NCBI GenBank assembly: GCA_012295275.1
Contig: CM022670.1
Location: 34,387,801 to 34,442,800 of the forward strand
DNA: 55,000 bases
Origin: Chrysomallon squamiferum
Lineage: Eukaryota; Mollusca; Gastropoda; Neomphalida; Peltospiridae
Direction of reading: 5' to 3'
Shown: piece by piece, positions 39,108-49,930 of the stretch
Position numbering within the stretch: position 1 is the first letter of the stretch
Layout of the letters: every line of letters begins with the position of its first letter
Made by a program: the position numbers and the translations under genes
Notes under the pieces: generated by a model
What the model was told of the DNA's origin: nothing
The model's database searches: none
Seen by the model: the letters and a program-made list of their open reading frames with translations, nothing else

Positions 39108-39552
39108 ATATTTTTGTGTTGAGATTCTGAGAAGTATTTTTGAATTGAGATTCTCAGAAGTATTTTTGAATTGAGATTCTCAGAAGTATTTTTGTGTTGA
39201 GATTCTCAGAAGTATTTTTGTGTTGAGATTCTCAGAAGTATTTGTGTTGATATTCTCAGAAGTATTTTTGTGTTGATATTCTCAGAAGTATTTTTGAGTT
39301 AAGACTCACAGAAATATTTGAATACTGAGGTTCTCGGAAGTGTTTTTGAGTTAAGACTCACAGAAATATTTGAATGCTGATGTTCTCGGAAGTGTTTTTG
39401 AGTTACGACTCACAGAAATATTTGAATACTGAGGTTCTCTGAAGTGTTTTTGAGTTACGACTCACAGAAATATTTGAATGCTGATGTTCTCGGAAGTGTT
39501 TTTGAGTTACGACTCACAGAAATATTTGAATACTGAGGTTCTCTGAAGGTGT
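39108..39552 (+). repeat. hierarchical 26/52/104-bp minisatellite
   Basis: The left part has about eight 26-bp units (agaagtatttttgtgttgag plus attctc). The right part has 52-bp units made of two diverged 26-mers. These alternate between a tactgagg form (39323, 39427, 39531) and a tgctgatg form (39375, 39479), an exact 52-base spacing that gives a 104-bp higher-order period. Confidence 0.93.
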
Positions 39553-40819
39553 GTCAGTCAGTCAGTCACAAGGGATGGTAGTCTGTGGATGGCTGCAAGA
39601 ACACTGTGGACTTTGGTTATTCACAAAACAAAGTTTCAGCTATCACCTGACCTTGCTGTGTTTTGTCAGTGTTTGGTGATAAGATGAAGCGAGGAGAACT
39701 TCCAGCTTCCTCTCTGATAGCAGAACAAGTGACTCATATTGCCACTGATGGCACTAAATTATGGACTAATGATTCAGTTCGCTGGTTTCGTCTTTGATGT
39801 CTTTCTAACCTTATCTGACTGACTTGACATGCAATCTCCTCTAATCTTGGTTAAGAGAGAAAAGTAGAAATGAGTTTAATTATCATTTTTTGCCACTTTG
39901 TAAAGATTGATTTGACTCCAATGAGCCGTGTAGTGTTGAGGTCAGAGTGGATGTTTTGGGAAATTGTAAAATTAAAATTGTCTTTTTTTGTGGTTGGTAA
40001 TAGTAAGCACTGGGTTTTGTCTTCATGCAAGGAGCTTTTTTTAACATTTGACGTTAATATAAACATAGTCATCTGTTTTAAAACAAACAGAAAATAAAGA
40101 TTTCTGATTAAAAAGTGTATTATCTTAATGATTTAACGTAAATACTTTTTATTCTTTTTTTTTTTTAAATTTTAACTGTGATAATTATCTCATATTTCTC
40201 AACAATAAAAATAAATTTGGACATGAACAGATAAAGTTTCAAGTAATCTAAAGATAAAAAATAATAATAATTAAAAAAAGCAATCTTTGTTTCATTTGTT
40301 GTAAAATACTGGGTTTTTTTGTGTTTTTGTTTTTACTCTTGGCCATGTGTGCTGGGAATCTGTGATAAATAAACCATTGAAAGGAAATAAAAGGCAGTAA
40401 AAAGGTGAACATTTGAAAAAGTTCTCTCCATTGAGATAAGCATAAGATACAGCAGATATGTCAAGCATAAAAATGTTAGCTTATAAAAGCCATGAAGAAA
40501 TCCACAACTACAAAAACAAAAAAAGTAAAAAAAAAAAGTTTTGTAAACCTTTGCTGAATAATTACATGTATTTTCTGCCAAGCACTTGATAATTTATTTA
40601 TTAGTCTAAATGAAATACAAAATATAATAGTGGTTTTTTTTACAAACTAGTTATTATGAAGGAATCATCTAATTTGAATGAAGCCATTTTAGGAGGAAGT
40701 GTCTTCTAATCAAAATGTATTTTAATTAACAATTAATTTTCATGATCATTATTATTTCATTTGTTTACCAGACAGAAAGACTGATTCTAAAATACTACCA
40801 TTTTTAATTTATTTGTTAC

Positions 40820-40970
40820 ATTTGTTTTTTTTTTTTATTTTTTTTTATTTTAATTTTATTTAATTTTATTTATTTATCTATTTATTTATTTATCTTTATT
40901 TATTTTTTTATTTATTTATTTATTTATTTATTTATTATTTTTTTTTTATTATTTATTTATTACTTTATAA
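40820..40970 (+). repeat. (TTTA)n with T-runs
   Basis: TTTTA/TTTA units with interruptions over about 150 bases. Confidence 0.85.
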
Positions 40971-41627
40971 ATCTTGTTCAGCTTTATCAGCAGCAGTGTC
41001 CATTATGATGTGAACAGTGGTCAGTGGACTCAGTTATCAGAGAGCCAGGTGTTGTTGCAGGCAGAACTGTGGAGATAGCTACAAATAGTCTGTTCTTTAT
41101 TAGCAGCTACAGCTATCTGTGTGTAACAACATAATGGGGCCATTCTTAAAGGTGATGCCAAACACACTGTTACTTGTATGCCAGCTCAGCATCCCTCTCT
41201 TGTTTTATGGTTCTGTGAATACTGCTGGGTGGCCAGTCATTATGGTACTGGCATCATAAAAGCTCTTTAATTCCTGGTTTTAATAGCTCCATTCCATGCT
41301 GTACGATGTTCAGTACTGAAAACATTACATATTTTAATTCTTTGTTGAACGTAGCAGTTTTCAGATTATTGTATTCTGATTTTAAAAAATAATAATTATT
41401 ATTATTTTGATCATTTAATTCATATACCATTGTTTTACACCCACAACCAATCTAAAAACATTTGTGTGTGTGGGTGGCAAGTCTGTGCTGGATTGTTGCC
41501 AAACATTTCATCATTCATACATTCAGTCTTCAGGAAAGAATTATTCTTTAATTTCCTAATGACAAGACTCAGTTATAGAATGTACAGAGTTTAATCTTTA
41601 ACTTTTGAAGATTTCTGGGTTATTAAG

Positions 41628-42100
41628 GAGTCAAATTTGTATGTTCATTCTTCATTGTGTGAGAGGTTTATTGCTTAAATTTCAAATGATAAAAATTATG
41701 CTTAATATATTTATAGATATTATAATAAATGTACAGTGTTCTTTCAGGAAAAAAAAATATTTATTTAAATTTGTTTTTTCTTTTTTATTTTTCAATTCTT
41801 GGCTTTTAAAGGGACCAATTTGTAATGTACATCCTTCACTACACTAAAGGTTTTAAATTCAAATTATAAAAATCACACTATATAATGTAAAATGTTTATT
41901 CAGTAAAACATTTCTTGTTTCAATTGCTAGCTTTAAGAGGGGCCAATTTGTTCCATACATCCTTTGCCACACAGAAGCTCTCAAATTCAAATTATAACAG
42001 TAACACTGTATCATGTAAAATGTTCGTTCTGTAAAAGATTCCTGGTTTTAAATGCTGTAATAAGAGTGTATTACATGCTTAACCATGAAGGAGCCAAATG
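41628..42100 (+). repeat. diverged tandem repeat of about 130-180 bp
   Basis: The block gg(a/g)(g/c)caa-tttgt recurs at 41628, 41810, 41939 and 42090. It is followed by tacatccttc-like, aaattcaaattataa and gtaaaatgttcattc-like blocks. It ends about 100 bases before the 36-bp array. Confidence 0.75.
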
Positions 42101-42195
42101 AGTGAAGTGCTGTGAGGTTGTTACTTTTCCACTTGTCAAAACTCATAAAAAATCTCTGCAAGTGTGAAGTTCAGTGTGTGTTTTGTACATTACAC

Positions 42196-42560
42196 AAAGA
42201 ACTTCACCACTAAACACACACTTACATACACAAAGAACTTCACCACTAAACACACACTTACACACACAAAGAACTTCACCACTAAACACACACTTACACA
42301 TACAAAGAACTTCACCACTAAACACACACTTACACACACAAAGAACTTCACCACTAAACACACACTTACACACACAAAGAATACAAAGAACTTCACCACT
42401 AAACACACACTTCAAAGAACTTTTACACACACACAAAGAAAACACTAAACACACACTTACACATCAAAGAAACCCTGATTTACAAAGAACTTCACCACTG
42501 AACACACACTTACACGTACAAAGAACTTCACCACTGAACACACACTTACACATACAAAGA
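42196..42560 (+). repeat. 36-bp minisatellite, about nine copies
   Basis: The unit begins aaagaacttcaccactaaac and ends cacacttacacaca. Starts at 42196, 42232, 42268, 42304 and 42340 are spaced exactly 36 bases; later copies have indels. As 36 is a multiple of three, frames of 145 codons (plus) and 103 codons (minus) stay open, but they encode only the repeat. Confidence 0.95.
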
Positions 42561-43677
42561 ACGGTCTCACGTCATTTACTGAAATCTCTAAACCCTGATT
42601 TGCTTCAGTAAAGTGAAATAATAATCAGTAGAACAGTGTTTTGTTTGTGATGGTGAACAGAGCACATGGGATGCAAAGATGCACAGAACAGAGAAGTATC
42701 TGTGAAAAAAAAAAAACAGCCTGTTTGTGTATGTAAAACCATTATTAATTATCATTGTGTTTAGATATAACAGTCGAGAAAGGCTTCTTGATACAAATGT
42801 TTAGGACATTTATTAATGAGTAATGATACAGAAGTAAATATTTAGCTATGAGAATGAAATCAACAGATGATATATCAAATGTACAAACATTTTGTGTTTA
42901 TACTGCAGGCAAAGCATAATAAAATCAAATGTATTTGCTGAATGTATTAGAAAATCCTCTTAAATACTTGCCTACCTACCTAATTTCTTAAACACACACA
43001 AGCACAAATATCTCTCACTTTTTATTCTCAGGTAATATACTTTTCTTAACAGACTGTAATGCCGTGTTTAAGTTTTTATAATTCAGTTAAAAATTACAAT
43101 CATAATTATCCATGGATGTGAAGAATTTTCTGCCTATGTATCAGTTTACAAGTTTGGTGTATTTATAAGTTTTACTCTGTTGAATGTAATTATGTATGAA
43201 CATTCTCCAGTTTGCACTGAGTTTAACTTCATATTTACAAAAATGAGCAAGTGCAACAAACATACATGCAACATATGTTTCCAACAAATGCATGTGTCTT
43301 TCATTTCATTTGTTTTTTTTATCACTGGTTGAGGATAAATTTCCTCCCTACTGATAAATTGGTTGTTTAGTGTTAGAATTAAAGGAAACCAGCAGCTTTC
43401 ATGTCACTTTTTTAGCGAGTTTTCCCCTCAGTCAATTTAATTCCTTGGTTTTTTTGTGAGAGGCAACTATTTTATCTCTTAAAAACCCATCTTGTATAAA
43501 CGTCTTTGGTTTCACCCTGTTGTAAGCATATCAAGAGCTTTTTGTTTGTTAATGCCACTTCTAGGTAAATTAGTTTTGAATTAAGAGTTTAATAAACAAA
43601 AAGTTTGATACAGTTACATAGATAGTTGTCACAAGTATAGATATACATCATTCATATATTCATACATTCAAACATAC

Positions 43678-43683
<6 letters not shown>

Positions 43684-43721
<38 letters not shown>

Positions 43722-43787
43722 TGTATGTATGTATGTATGTATTTACACACACACACACAAACACACACACATATACATAACATAAAT

Positions 43788-43838
<51 letters not shown>
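43684..43838. repeat. facing (TG)n and (CA)n microsatellites
   Basis: (TG)n at about 43684-43720 is followed, after GTAT repeats, by (CA)n at about 43745-43770 and 43790-43838. The two are reverse complements, so the transcript could fold into a long hairpin. Confidence 0.9.
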
Positions 43839-43840
<2 letters not shown>

Positions 43841-44769
43841 GTTACAGACTAAGAAATTCTCCTGTGCAGTAAAATCTGTTTATTTGTTCACACTGAACTG
43901 TTCAGAGATTCTCTCCTCTCTTCACATGTCTGCAGTTTTCACAGGTGCACTGTATTGTGAGATTTCCTGTGTATTCCGAGACAGACATTACCAAAGTAGA
44001 TGAAGCTTACAGCCTAAGAGAGCTCAGGTGTTGAGCATTTCCCCAGAGAGACAATACCCAGTGAATTAACTTACACACAATAACTCTCAGTGTAACAGAT
44101 CTGTTACATAGCAGGATGTGAGGGCTGGGAATAAGCTAATTTAATTTGTGAAAGTTCATATCATTTTCTTTTCAATATAAAATATTATGCATTTGATCCC
44201 CCTCCCACCAAAAAAAAAAAAAAAAAAAAAAAAAATAAATAAAAAATATAAAGTATATATTAGTGTGTGTATGTGTGTATATGAGTGAATATGTTTGTGT
44301 AAAATAAAAATTAAAAATGATATATGTATGTATGTATAAATTCAGAATAATGAAAACTTAAAACATGAAGATGTGATGTGATTTCAGTAAATAAAGGAAA
44401 ATAATGAAGAACCATATTTGATAAAAGTATTAAGCACCTGTTGTAAAGTTTATAAAACATACCTTTGAGAATAATAATTTTCTTAATCTTCCTTTAAAAG
44501 TTTCTTTGCTACAAACGATATATCTGGATTTTATGTTCATTCAAACATATTTGATTGTTTGTGGGTTTTAAAAGAAAATGAAAATGTATTGAAAGCTTAG
44601 TATACCTAGATGTTTTTAATCACAGTCTATTGAGATTCATACAAACACACACACATACAGAGAGAAAAACCAGCAAAAAACGACACACAAATATAAACAA
44701 ACTACCCTTAAGATAGCTACATAACTCTATAACACATAACTAAAATTTTAATTTTTTTATTTGTTACAG

Positions 44770-45012
44770 GTGAGTGTTACGTGGGCACTGGGCGGTGGTA
44801 CAATGGGACAGTGAATGTCACGAGGTCTGGCAAGGTGTGTCAGGCGTGGTCCTCCAACTTCCCCCACAAACACGACCGACCCCCGACCACGTTTGTCGAG
44901 CTGGAGAACTCAGAAAATTACTGTCGCAATCCAGGCTCCGAGGAGGCGAGTCCCTGGTGCTACACGATGGACAAGTTCACCCGCTGGGAGTTCTGTGACG
45001 TCCCCAGCTGTG
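44770..45012 (+). CDS. Musk: MuSK-like receptor tyrosine kinase, kringle exon
   Basis: This 243-nt exon is phase 1 to phase 1 and encodes residues 266-345, one complete kringle. The six cysteines are Cys267, 288, 316, 328, 340 and 345, the standard 1-6, 2-4, 3-5 disulphide set. The diagnostic NYCRNPG and PWCYT motifs and the aromatic RWEFCDVPSC end are visible. Sequons occur at NGT (276) and NVT (280). ROR proteins and some non-mammalian vertebrate MuSK proteins carry a kringle at this place, while mammalian MuSK lacks it. Acceptor tgttacag and donor GTATGT (45013) flank it. Because the exon is symmetric, it could be skipped without changing the frame. Confidence 0.96.
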
Positions 45013-45510
45013 GTATGTCTTCCTGATTTGTACTATCAAAAAATAAAAAATATTAAAAAGTCTTTTAGAAATGTTAATGAAATTTGAGTGAAAAAAGCCC
45101 TGAAATGGCTTGCAAATCTAATCAGTCCCATTTTCAACAGCAAAGGTTTGAAAATTATGTTGTTGTTGTTGTTGTTGTTTGGTTGGGTTGGTTTTTTGGG
45201 GGTTTGTTTGTTTGTTTTAATTTTTTGTTTGTTTTCTTTTTACAATTTCAAAAGATTCGGTAAAGAAACAAATGTACACACTTAATTTTTTTTTTACATA
45301 ATTTTCCTTATTGCTGTTATCTGTGGTTTTTTATTAAAAACAATACATTTCCTAAATTAAACTGTTAAAAATAATTGTATATGTTAAGAATTCATAAACA
45401 TTTTAAATTAAACTGAACGAAGACTACTGAAAATAACCTGTACATTTTTGTTAACAATAACAATTACAAATTCTTCTTGTTTTTCTTCTCACACCTTTGT
45501 TTAATTTTAG
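45013..45510 (+). other. 0.5-kb intron before the terminal exon
   Basis: This is the shortest intron in the window. It is AT-rich, with a (TTG)n/(GTTT)n patch at about 45158-45225, and ends in a pyrimidine-rich ttaattttag acceptor. Small open frames here (45088-45285) are intronic. Confidence 0.85.
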
Positions 45511-46703
45511 ATAATGAAACTCTTCCTGAAGGAGAAAACTTAGACATATATGGAAAAGAGAAGGAAGAGAGTCAGCCAAAGTTCACCCTCCTTGCTATTT
45601 TCATCATCACAATTGTAGCCTCTGTCGGAGTGATTGTCTTAGGTCTGATTGCAGCTCTCTGTTACCATCTGCTGGCTCATGGCCGATCTGTCAAATACAA
45701 TGCTACTCCACAAGAAGACCTTGACATAGATATTGAGAAACTCCCCCAGAATGAGTCTTACCACCTGATGAAAGAGAAATTACATATCAATCCAAAACTG
45801 GAGAGCTTGGAGTACCCCAGGAACGATATTGTGTACATAAGGGATATAGGTCAAGGGGCTTTTGGCCGTGTTTTCAAAGCCAGAGCTCCCAACATCGGGA
45901 AGGAAGACTTCACTCTAATTGCTGTAAAGATGCTGAAGGACGATGCTTCAGATGATCTGCAGTTAGACTTCGAAAGAGAGGCTTCGCTCATGGCCAATTT
46001 TTCACACCCAAACATTGTGAAACTTCTGGGCGTGTGTGCCATAGGAAAGCCCATGTGTTTGCTTTTCGAGTTCATGAGCAAAGGAGATTTAAACGAATTC
46101 CTCAGACTGTGCAGCCCAGAGCACTACATCACACATCCTCATTCAGACTTCTTCGGCTACGAGGTGGCTAACATAGACCTCGTGGACCAGCTGTATATAT
46201 CAAAACAGGTTTCTGCCGGAATGGTGTATTTATCTTCCAAAGGCTACGTGCACAGAGACCTCGCCACGAGGAACTGCTTAGTCAGTGACGACTTGACAGT
46301 GAAAATATCCGACTTCGGGTTAGCGCGGAGTGTGCACAGTGTCGAGTATTACAAAGGCACGGAGAACGATGCCATTCCCATTCGGTGGATGCCTCTGGAA
46401 GCAATTCTCTACAACAAATTCTCAATAAAATCGGACGTGTGGTCATTCGGGGTGGTGCTGTGGGAGATATACACGTTTGCGCTGCAGCCTTACTACGGCA
46501 TGACGCACGAGGAGGTGGTCAAGTTCCTCAAGGAAGGGAATGTTCTCGGCAAGCCGGAGAACACAATACCACAGATTTACGAAATAATGAGGACATGTTG
46601 GAATAAGAAACCTTCTTTAAGACCTTCGTTCCAGTCACTTCAGGACTCGCTCGAAGCTTTGTATGAGGATCGGAAAAAGAAAAGGAAAAAGGAAAATATT
46701 TGA
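45511..46703 (+). CDS. Musk: MuSK-like receptor tyrosine kinase, terminal exon: transmembrane, juxtamembrane and complete kinase domain
   Basis: This exon encodes residues 346 (split codon) to 742 and ends at TGA 46701-46703. A short acidic stalk leads to a transmembrane helix at about 370-397 (Phe370-Tyr397). The juxtamembrane segment carries NESY (426-429) where vertebrate MuSK has the Dok-7-binding NPxY, then NPKL and SLEYPRN, a MuSK signature. The kinase has the glycine loop GQGAFG (459-464), AVK lysine Lys485, alpha-C Glu502, HRDLATRN (catalytic Asp595), DFG (613-615) and PLE in the APE position (640-642). All catalytic residues are present, so it should be active. The activation loop reads HSVEYY: the first of three MuSK tyrosines is His621, while Tyr625 and Tyr626 remain. 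The tail is strongly basic and ends ENI. An ATG-less longer frame from 45477 is intronic at its start. Confidence 0.97.
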
Positions 46704-47559
46704 GATGGAAAAAAGAAAGATATTTTAATCAGCAGTTTTTTTTTTTTTTTTTAACAGAAAGGAAGGATGTGGTTTGTGTGGTTTGACAAGAAGTCCTGCT
46801 GTTACGTACAGTCCAGTGAGAAACCTGGTTAGAAGCCTCCCAAAAAGAAGAGTTCAGTAATCAAATAACAATTGTATTTGTCTACTTAAAGCCAAAGGAC
46901 CAAAACTGAGACCATTATTTTTCTTGTATTCCTCTTACTCTTGGACACATTTCCAAAACAATGGTTGCCATGACAATTTAGCCATGGAAAAATAAAAAAA
47001 AAATAAAAAAATTGTCCGAAATCCTCAGTGGAAAAAAAAAAAAAAAAAAAAGAAGAGAAAAATATCATTCCCTGTGAAACATGTCATTACCATGAAATTT
47101 ATTTTAAAAAACAACAACAAAAAACAAACTGTGTACTTGCTATAGACTATGAGCTGTTTCCCTGGTTGCAGAGCTCAGTATAGCAGTTGAGATATTACCA
47201 ATGTTTTGTGTGATAATTCTGTATAATCAGGCTTATAAGACAATTCAGTTTGAGCCAAGACTTCTTTTGTACATTCAAACTTCTTGTACCATAATATATA
47301 TATTATATATATTAAGAACAGACAGACTTGACTAGAACTTGACTGAAGCTATGTATTTTGTTTGATGTGTGTTATTGTTTGTTTGCCCAATGTTAATAGG
47401 TCCACAAAAACTATATACCTCACCAAGGCTCCAAATTAACAATGTGTTTACATATTAGGCATTACCCTGTGCACAGTCTGAATAACTGGGGACCATTTCA
47501 TAATCTGTACTAAGGCTTTCTAGAATAGCCAGTATAACTAAATAGTGATGTCAACATCC

Positions 47560-47700
47560 TTTTAATTTATTTATTTACGTACTTATTTATTTATTTATTT
47601 ATTTATTTATTTGCTTATCTACTTACTTTTTTAAAAATTTATTTACTTACTTATTTATTTACTTATTTACTTATTTATTTGCTTATCTACTTGCTTTTTG
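47560..47700 (+). repeat. (TTTA)n/(CTTA)n tract
   Basis: TTTA units with TTAC and GCTT interruptions, in two blocks separated by tttttaaaaattta. Confidence 0.85.
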
Positions 47701-49145
47701 TTTTTTCCATCCAGCCCAGACAAAAAGTTTAAAAATGTATATTAAATATAATTAATAAAAAAAAAAAAAAAAAAAATTAATTATGCCATTTTCAAATTTC
47801 ATATATTTTATTTTCCAAAGACATAAAAATCATAAACACATTTTATTTCTCTCAGGTCAAAATTAATTTTTATAAATAATTTATTTACAAAAAGTGGCCT
47901 TGTTATAAAAAAAAGAAAGTATTGTATATTTCCTCTGTCTTTTCTGTCAAAGACATGTATCCTGACTGGTAGGTTAAAAACAGTTTAAAAGGATATCATT
48001 ACAAATAAAAGTATATGTCTTTCCTTGTATAAAAATAAAATTTGATATCAAAATTCAGTACAAATAACACATTAAAAAAAATCTATATTTTAATATACTT
48101 TTTATTTTTAAATCAAAATTGAATACAAATGTTTAAAAAAAAAAAATTATATTTTTTATTTAGAATTAAATACAAATATTTAAATGTTAAAGCTAAAACA
48201 TAATTAAAATGTATTTTATATAACATTAAAAAAATAATTATAATAATAATATTAATTACTGATATTTTAATAATGACTATGCATAGCAGTCATCAAAACC
48301 TGACTTATTTATGAATAAAAATCTGCATTTACATTAAAAATTTATTTCTAACATCAAACTGTATTCATCTGGACATTACTGTTTTGTTTATCAGAACACA
48401 TTCTTTGTTTTCTTTATAACCATTATGTTCATCATGTGTTTTTGCATTTCAGCTTGCCTCGAACAAAATCTTAGTAAGAAAGTTATGCATGAAATTATTG
48501 TTACTGGAAATAATCACAGAGGTCACAAATTTGAATTTTTTAGAGACTGAATTTAAAGCTGGAAGTTGTGGCTATGGATGTGTTCACACAGTGCAATTTG
48601 TATTAACAATTTGTAGTCCATAATGACTATTTGGTAATTTATGTAAATTTTGCAGTTATTCAGTATATTTTTGTTGTTCTTCTCTTTAACCCTGTTCTAG
48701 TTTATGTTAAAATTAAGTCATTTTTTTTTTTTCCTTTAGACTGCTTTTGTTATAATGCATAAATTCTTATATTTAAACAAAATGAAACTACATAAAGCCA
48801 AGATTTTTTATTTGCTGATTGGTATATTATATTTTTATTTAAATGAATGATCTCACCTGTCTTTAATAACCAATGAATAAGTCAATTATCTGTCTGTCTG
48901 TTTATCTATATAACAAAAACCCAAAAGCTACAAATTGTTAATACATTTTACAGCTGTGACTGTTTGTTTTAAAAATCCATTGTCTGTGTTAGATTTTCTT
49001 TCACTGAAAGATCACAAGCTATTGTTAATAATGCTTGTTTTGTGAGTTTGGCACCTGTTTTGTCAATGAAACATTTTGTGACCATGTTACTTTGTTTTGT
49101 ACTTCACTAGAGATTGCTAATGCATGTTATCTGAGGGTAATACTA

Positions 49146-49186
<41 letters not shown>

Positions 49187-49224
49187 TTCATCAGTTAAAT
49201 ATTGTGTCTGTCAGACTGTGTTTC

Positions 49225-49460
49225 ACAGAATGATCAAATCATGATATGACTGTCAGATTATATTTCTCAAAAAGAACACTGTCAGATTGTGATGCATCAA
49301 AAAAAATCACTGATTGAGTTTCACAAACTGATCAGTATCAGATTGTATGTCACAAAATGATCAGTGTCAGATTGTGTTTCACAAATTGATCAGTGTTGGA
49401 CTGTGTTTCACAGTGATCAAATTGTGATCTGTTTCTGTCAGACAGTTTCACAAAAAGAGC
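49225..49460 (+). repeat. 29-bp tandem repeat, partly degenerate
   Basis: gatcagt-tcagattgt and tgtcacaaa-t units start at 49330, 49359 and 49388, exactly 29 bases apart. Looser copies occur on both sides (cagattatatttctcaaaaa, cagattgtgatgcatcaaa). Confidence 0.8.
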
Positions 49461-49908
49461 CAGGTTTTGCCTTGATTTATTTATTGACATATCACTTTTG
49501 TTTTTTTTTTTTTTTTTTTTTTTTGTTTGCCATCGTTGAGAATGGCAGTGTTTTGTGTTCAGATGTTAATTTAGTTGTTCTGTTACACGCTGTATCAAAA
49601 TAGTTCTTTGTATCATTGTATCATTATTTAGACCACTCAAGTAATGCCTTCATTTTGTACACTCGAAATTTTCTTCTTGTTCTTTTGTATTTTGGGGCCA
49701 AAAAAAAACAAATAATGGGGAAAAGTTAGAAAATCAAAACAGTTAAAAATAAACATTTGTTTTAGTTAATTTTTTATGTAAATGATTCCACAAAAAAGAT
49801 GACATGAATATGTATAATTTCTCATGGCTGCGTACTGTGTAATGTTTCTATGTACTGATGCTGTGTATTCTGTAAGTGAAATACATATGAAAATATCTGG
49901 TAGGTTAA

Positions 49909-49914
49909 AATAAA
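49909..49914 (+). terminator. candidate polyadenylation signal AATAAA
   Basis: AATAAA is preceded within about 100 bases by several TGTA elements (the UGUA type bound by cleavage factor I) and followed by ggttttttt and tttgtta, a T/GT-rich downstream element. This is the best-formed poly(A) site for the kinase gene. Competing signals exist at 46991, 47754 and 53319. Confidence 0.5.
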
Positions 49915-49930
49915 GGTTTTTTTATAACAG

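Larger units (their letters stand above)
36733..44769 (+). other. 8-kb intron between CRD and kringle
   Basis: No exon is recognised. It contains one series of stacked tandem repeats (38099-39095 and 39108-39552), a TTTA tract (about 40820-40970), another series (41628-42100 and 42196-42560), and TG and CA microsatellites facing each other (43684-43838). Less repetitive islands lie at about 37740-38080, 39560-39840 and 40975-41290. They carry few simple repeats and could be regulatory. Confidence 0.7.
46704..49930 (+). other. probable 3' UTR of the MuSK-like gene
   Basis: The sequence after the stop has no gene-like frame. It is AT-rich, with T and A runs, a TTTA tract (47560-47700), many AATAAA-like strings and a 29-bp tandem repeat near 49225-49460. 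The most convincing 3' end is the AATAAA at 49909. Shorter messages could end at AATAAA 46991 or 47754, both followed by genomic A-runs. The extent is inferred, not shown. Confidence 0.5.

Noticed and set aside
42143-42611. 145-codon plus and 103-codon minus open frames
   Set aside because: By-products of the 36-bp minisatellite; no domain, start context or splice sites.
45477-45510. extension of the terminal exon upstream to 45477
   Set aside because: The segment is the pyrimidine-rich intron end; the phase from the kringle exon requires entry at 45511.
45851-46081. minus-strand 76-codon frame inside the kinase exon
   Set aside because: Shadow of the conserved kinase coding frame.
44770-46703. 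ROR rather than MuSK identity
   Set aside because: The domain layout alone would allow ROR, but the juxtamembrane SLEYPRN signature, [16 protein letters not shown] and [11 protein letters not shown] match MuSK.
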